Assembly (NCBI RefSeq): GCF_014132355.1
Contig: NZ_BLZO01000065.1
Span: 1 to 39,720 of the forward strand
Origin: Okeania sp. KiyG1
GTDB lineage: Bacteria; Cyanobacteriota; Cyanobacteriia; Cyanobacteriales; Microcoleaceae
Reading direction: 5' to 3'
Length of the DNA: 39,720 nucleotides
The position numbers and the translations under genes were made by a program. Positions 36,556-39,720 of this stretch are shown one piece after another. Under the pieces are notes generated by a model. It did not search any database and was not told the DNA's origin. It saw nothing but the letters and a program-made list of their open reading frames with translations. Position 1 is the first letter of the stretch, and each line of letters opens with the position of its first letter.

Positions 36556-37542
36556 ATGAATAAAGTTGATTATTTAAGAATTAGTCTGATAGATCGTTGC
36601 AATTTTAGGTGTCAATATTGTATGCCAGAAGGTACAGAAATTAACTATGTATTACAACAAAACTTACTAACTCATAATGAATTACTAACTCTACTAAAAG
36701 ATATTTTTATTCCTGTAGGTTTTACGAGGTTTCGGTTAACAGGAGGCGAACCTTTATTACGTCCTGGTGTAATAGATTTAGTAGAAGCGATCGCCTCTTT
36801 CCCAGAGACCCAAGACTTATCAATGACCACCAATGGATTTTTGTTGGCGGGTATGGCAAAAGATTTATATAAAGCTGGCTTGAGAAGAATTAATATTAGT
36901 TTAGATTCTCTAGACTCAGATACTTTTAATATAATTATTGGTAATCGGGGTCGTAGTCGTTGGCAACTGGTTTGGAATGGCATTCAAGCTGCTTATGATG
37001 TAGGTTTTGACCCTTTAAAAATAAATGTAGTGGTAATTCCTGGGGTTAACGACCATGAAGTTTTAGATTTGGCCTCTTTAACTATTGACCGTAATTGGCA
37101 CGTTAGATTTATTGAATTTATGCCCATCGGTAATGATAAATTATTTGACGACCGAGGTTGGATATCTTCAGAAGAATTACGGCAAAAAATTAGCAAACGA
37201 TGGGGGTTAACAGAATCTTCTATCAAAGGAAATGGGCCTGCTGATGTCTTTCAAATTCCTGGAGCAAAAGGGACACTGGGATTTATTAGTCAAATGTCAG
37301 AATGTTTTTGCGATCGCTGTAATAGAATGCGTCTCTCAGCGGATGGATGGTTAAGACCTTGCCTTTTGAATGAAATGGGTCAAATAGATTTAAAAAGTGC
37401 CCTGCGTAGTGGGGTTTCTGCTGAGGAGTTACGGCAGCAGGTAGAATATTTGTTGGGTATTAAACCAGAAATTAATTTTAAGCAAAGAGAGTCTGGTACT
37501 ACAGGAAGTTATGGTCGAACTATGTCACAAATTGGCGGTTGA
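36556..37542 (+). CDS. moaA: GTP 3',8-cyclase, molybdenum cofactor biosynthesis
   Basis: 328-aa radical-SAM enzyme that rearranges GTP in the first step of molybdopterin synthesis. The N-terminal cluster motif is C15-NFR-C19-QY-C22; GGEPLLRPG near 61 is the SAM-binding GGEP motif. The C-terminal cluster ligands are the CFCDRC group (C252 and C255) and C269 in RPCLL, and the protein ends in the conserved Gly-Gly (SQIGG), whose tail enters the active site. Full length for MoaA. ATG at 36556 with an A-rich leader. No other moa gene is nearby. A heptamer array begins at the stop codon. Confidence 0.96.
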   Translation: MNKVDYLRISLIDRCNFRCQYCMPEGTEINYVLQQNLLTHNELLTLLKDIFIPVGFTRFRLTGGEPLLRPGVIDLVEAIASFPETQDLSMTTNGFLLAGMAKDLYKAGLRRINISLDSLDSDTFNIIIGNRGRSRWQLVWNGIQAAYDVGFDPLKINVVVIPGVNDHEVLDLASLTIDRNWHVRFIEFMPIGNDKLFDDRGWISSEELRQKISKRWGLTESSIKGNGPADVFQIPGAKGTLGFISQMSECFCDRCNRMRLSADGWLRPCLLNEMGQIDLKSALRSGVSAEELRQQVEYLLGIKPEINFKQRESGTTGSYGRTMSQIGG

Positions 37543-37543
37543 A

Positions 37544-37597
37544 ATCAGTTATCAGTTATCAGTTATCAGTTATCAGTTATCAGTTATCAGTTATCAG
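37544..37597. repeat. (TCAGTTA)n heptamer array
   Basis: About seven uninterrupted ATCAGTT heptamers starting two bases after the moaA stop. The same unit in the other orientation (AACTGAT) appears at 3598, 10242 and 25386 and inside family C. Confidence 0.9.
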
Positions 37598-37607
37598 CGG
37601 GGGAGCT

Positions 37608-37665
37608 TAAAATTGTTTGGGGTTCGAGTCCATAAGCAATTTTCCCTTCTGTCTTCTGAGTTCTT
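37608..37665. repeat. Family E fragment
   Basis: TTAAAATTGTTTGGGGTTCG, AGTCCATAAGCAATTTTCCC and TTCTGTCTTCTGAG match the E blocks at 5170 and inside intein 2 of thyX. Confidence 0.65.
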
Positions 37666-37735
37666 TTCCCCGTTACAAAAACAACTTCTGACTTATAATT
37701 TTTGACTTATAATTTTTGACTTTTAACTTCATTAT

Positions 37736-37762
37736 CCCCGCCTAACAATAAACTAGACGGGG
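37736..37762. terminator. Possible terminator between moaA and rpsD
   Basis: CCCCG (37736-37740) pairs with CGGGG (37758-37762) around an AT-rich 17-nt loop with extra CT/AG pairs, followed by TTTAAT. It lies in the convergent gap between moaA and rpsD and could serve either. Weak T tracts make it tentative. Confidence 0.4.
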
Positions 37763-37901
37763 TTTAATGGAGTAAATCAAAAATTAAGATAAAAAACTAT
37801 AGCAAAGAACGAGTTAATTAGGACATAGACTGATGATAAACTAAAGAAGGGGAAATGTTTTTCCTACTTTTCCCTGTTCCCTGTTCCCTACTATAAAACC
37901 T

Positions 37902-38510
37902 CTATGCTTGCCTGGAGTAATATTCCACAACTAATAGTTCGTTAATTTGAAGTGCCACCCACTCCCGTTCTATAATACTATTAACCTTACCAACAAGTTT
38001 ATTTTTATCAAATTCTAAATGGCTAGGAATATTCGCTAAACCAGGATATTGAAGATTAGTTTTTACCAATTCCTGAGATGCTTCTTTTTGCCTAACACCA
38101 ATTACCTCTCCTGGTTTACATTGATAACTAGCAATACTAACAACCTTACCATTTACTGTTACATGACCATGATTAACTAGCTGTCGTGCTGAGGGAATAG
38201 TTGGTGCCATTCCTAAACGAAATACAGTATTATCTAAACGCATTTCTAGTAGCTGTAATAATACTTGTCCTGTGGAACCTGCTGCACGACGAGCTTTTTT
38301 TACATAACGTAGGAGTTGTCGTTCTCTCAGACCATAATTATAAAGTAATTTTTGCTTCTCTTCTAGTCGAATTGCATACTCTGAGCGCTTTCTCCGATTT
38401 TGACCATGTTGACCAGGGGGATAAGCACGTCTGGGACTTTTACGAGTTAGTCCTGGTAAGTCACCGAGACGACGCGCTATTCTTAAGCGTGGGCCTCTAT
38501 ATCTAGACAT
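37902..38510 (-). CDS. rpsD: 30S ribosomal protein S4
   Basis: 202 aa, standard cyanobacterial length. N-terminal [20 protein letters not shown], the [14 protein letters not shown] basic stretch, and the S4 RNA-binding domain at about 91-135 ([26 protein letters not shown]). S4 binds 16S rRNA early in 30S assembly. GAGGAAA lies 6-7 nt before the ATG. It is transcribed alone from a strong promoter shared with the divergent gene at 38627. No abnormality. Confidence 0.97.
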   Translation of the reverse strand: MSRYRGPRLRIARRLGDLPGLTRKSPRRAYPPGQHGQNRRKRSEYAIRLEEKQKLLYNYGLRERQLLRYVKKARRAAGSTGQVLLQLLEMRLDNTVFRLGMAPTIPSARQLVNHGHVTVNGKVVSIASYQCKPGEVIGVRQKEASQELVKTNLQYPGLANIPSHLEFDKNKLVGKVNSIIEREWVALQINELLVVEYYSRQA

Positions 38511-38552
38511 ATAATTTCCTCATTAAGATCAAATTTAACCACAAACTTATAT

Positions 38553-38581
38553 TATATACTACTTAAATGTTGTTTTGTCAA
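38553..38581 (-). promoter_or_regulatory. Consensus promoter for rpsD
   Basis: Minus strand: TTGACA (38576-38581), 17-bp spacer, TATATA (38553-38558), with an overlapping TATAAT two bases on. Perfect -35 and near-perfect -10, 43 bp before the start codon. Confidence 0.75.
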
Positions 38582-38626
38582 TTAGCCTTTCTTTAGCAGT
38601 AAACCTATTAATTTAATTTATTTATT

Positions 38627-39166
38627 ATGCCTAATATTCCTAATATTAACTTTTCTAATTTATTCCTGAAGAAGTTTCCTAGCTCTATTAAATTATGTCA
38701 TTGGCGCTGGATTTACTTAGTAGGAATTTTTAGTTATGGTTTGTTAATAGCTACTCCGGAAGTAGCAACAGCTCAAGCAAATAAAAAATCTTTTAAAATT
38801 TGCTCTGAAGATTTACTAAGCGTAGGTTTATCTGAGGCAAAAGTAGCTAATGCTTGTGGTGCAGCTCTCAAACCCAGAGGTTTATCAGGATGCGTCACAA
38901 AAATCTATGATAGTACAACAGAAGAACTTTCAGCAGAAGATATTCTATTTAGTTGTCAACGGGTCAGAAGAGTTGATGAGTTGGGTACTTGTGTAGAAAC
39001 AATTAATGAATCAGTTACAGATAATTCTAATCAAGCTGCTATTTTAGAAAGTTGTCGTCTGAGTTTATTGCCCGAGCGTTTTTCTTTTTGTGTGGTTGGT
39101 TTAAATACGAATGTGGGATTAACTACAGAAGAATTATTATCTAATTGTCTCAATCCTGATGAATAA
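38627..39166 (+). CDS. Secreted Cys-repeat protein, unknown function
   Basis: 179 aa. A longish N-terminal region with a hydrophobic core (WIYLVGIFSYGLLIATPEVA, about 28-47) and AQA-type cleavage site near 51 indicates export. The mature part has eight or more Cys in a loose repeat of about 35 residues: a Cys, a helical stretch ending with S/A-E-D/E-L-L, then ..SC or ..NC (ILFSCQRV, ILESCRLS, LLSNCLNP). This suggests several disulfide-bonded helical hairpins. I recognise no family. It diverges from rpsD across 116 bp. The AT-rich leader has no clear ribosome-binding site. Confidence 0.65.
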   Translation: MPNIPNINFSNLFLKKFPSSIKLCHWRWIYLVGIFSYGLLIATPEVATAQANKKSFKICSEDLLSVGLSEAKVANACGAALKPRGLSGCVTKIYDSTTEELSAEDILFSCQRVRRVDELGTCVETINESVTDNSNQAAILESCRLSLLPERFSFCVVGLNTNVGLTTEELLSNCLNPDE

Positions 39167-39187
39167 ATCAGCGATATTTATCCAGAT

Positions 39188-39262
39188 TGAAGAAGGAAGA
39201 AGGAAGAAGGAAGAGGGAAGAAGGAAGAAGGAAGAGGGAAGAAGGAAGAAGGAAGAGGGAAA
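39188..39262 (+). repeat. GGAAGAA/GGAAGAG polypurine array
   Basis: Ten or so GAAGAAG and GAAGAGG heptamers, 20 bp after the stop of the Cys-repeat gene. Same kind as 9396-9615. The short open frames on it are repeat translation. Confidence 0.9.
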
Positions 39263-39415
39263 AATATTGCGTTGTCTCAGTTTTTAGCTTTCAAACTGTC
39301 CTAACCTTTCCCTTTCCTTCGACTGCTATATTTATATTTTTTGTTTTTTGGCGATTGCTAAACTATTGAATGAAAAATATTTTAAATTCTTCAGTTTTGA
39401 TTTTCATACCTTAAT

Positions 39416-39465
39416 TCAGCAACGCCTTTTTTTTTGATTTCTTTAAAGAATAAGAGCGTTGCTGA
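39416..39465. repeat. TCAGCAACGC inverted repeat
   Basis: TCAGCAACGC (39416-39425) pairs with GCGTTGCTGA (39456-39465) around an AT-rich loop with T9. A relative half-site is at 24346. It could terminate transcription. Confidence 0.6.
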
Positions 39466-39720
39466 TTCCGGGTATAATTTTGCCCCCTAACCCCCCAATT
39501 TTGGGGGAATAAAACTCTAAAATTCCCCCTTGATCCCCCTCCCGTCCCCCTTGGAAAGGGAAGCCAGATGTTGCTGCGCTTTTTGTTGAACGGGGATGCG
39601 CGGGGCTTGACCAGAACCAAACAATCGCGCATTCATACTTCAATTCAGAAACACCAAAATAAGATATTTTAAACCTTAATTATTAGGTAATTATTGTATA
39701 TATTTTTGAAATTGTAACCC
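39466..39720. other. C-rich repeat region at the window end
   Basis: Contains the perfect palindrome CCCCCAATTTTGGGGG (39492-39507), CCCCCTTGATCCCCCTCCCG, and AATTCAGAAACACC (39644-39657), a diverged match of the 39411 AATTCAGCAACGCC block, so the 235 bp between may be one repeat element. No gene is supported. Confidence 0.45.

Noticed and set aside
38201-38506. 101-aa plus-strand open frame
   Set aside because: Antisense shadow of rpsD, whose protein is unmistakable.

Overview
The window looks like chromosomal DNA of a filamentous cyanobacterium of the Trichodesmium/Okeania/Microcoleaceae kind. Reasons: very AT-rich spacers, many HIP1 octamers (GCGATCGC, e.g. near 873, 11297, 15303, 17336, 25112, 28420, 36787, 37309), cyanobacterial-type housekeeping genes, an intein-split thyX, and long intergenic spaces full of interspersed repeats. 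The genus is inference from style, not a database match.

Layout. 1-2.6 kb: a HAD phosphatase and metK, followed by a hairpin-rich IS605/PATE-like remnant. 3.8-4.4 kb: kptA, then two F-family MITEs with perfect 8-bp target duplications. 5.3-9.4 kb: an AAA ATPase and a PAS histidine kinase broken by one missing A. 10.8-12.9 kb: a coiled-coil membrane protein and a Uma2 gene with an in-frame TGA. 13.1-15.1 kb: four tandem copies of a small HTH gene at different stages of decay. 15.2-17.2 kb: a small membrane protein and a von Willebrand factor A lipoprotein. 17.5-23.4 kb, minus strand: comEB (dCMP deaminase), an iscB gene with its HEARO/omega RNA, dut, and thyX carrying two inteins; comEB, dut and thyX form a dUMP/dTMP supply set. 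23.5-25.3 kb: two pseudogenes (HD phosphohydrolase; GlpD-like oxidoreductase cut by repeats). 25.6-30.1 kb: YdjM-like membrane protein, secreted HExxH protein, family-39 glycosyltransferase. 29.9-31.5 kb: five tandem copies of a 313-bp unit made from the 3' end of that glycosyltransferase. 31.6-33.6 kb: one ancestral HNH-nucleotidyltransferase gene cut by four separate repeat insertions. 33.7-35.1 kb: a tandemly duplicated membrane protein gene. 36.6-39.2 kb: moaA, rpsD and a secreted Cys-rich protein.

Repeat families used in the entries. A: one end TTACCGAAWAATT, internal CTCCTTTAAAGGAG-type hairpin, other end made of AATTATC/AATTAAT units. B: inverted ends TTAGGGYTT/AAACCCTAA, 8-bp target duplication. 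C: starts TGACCAAAAAA, ends in TAACTGA heptamers and AAATGACC. E: AAAATTGTTTGGGGTTAGA ... CAATTTTCCCTCCTGACTCC. F: GTAAGCATT/AATGCTTAC ends, 8-bp duplication. G: GAAAAAAGAATGTTAC ... ATTGGTATAATACC. H: GGRTGCATCTCA inverted ends, 8-bp duplication.

Main message: two RNA-guided-nuclease-related loci (iscB/HEARO and a hairpin-rich PATE), a doubly intein-split thyX whose second intein has absorbed intergenic repeat DNA in frame, and a genome visibly dissected by MITEs. In one gene (31604-33569) removing the insertions on paper restores the reading frame, which exposes a probably undescribed HNH-plus-nucleotidyltransferase protein. Several breaks fall in poly-A runs and may be sequencing errors or slippage sites.
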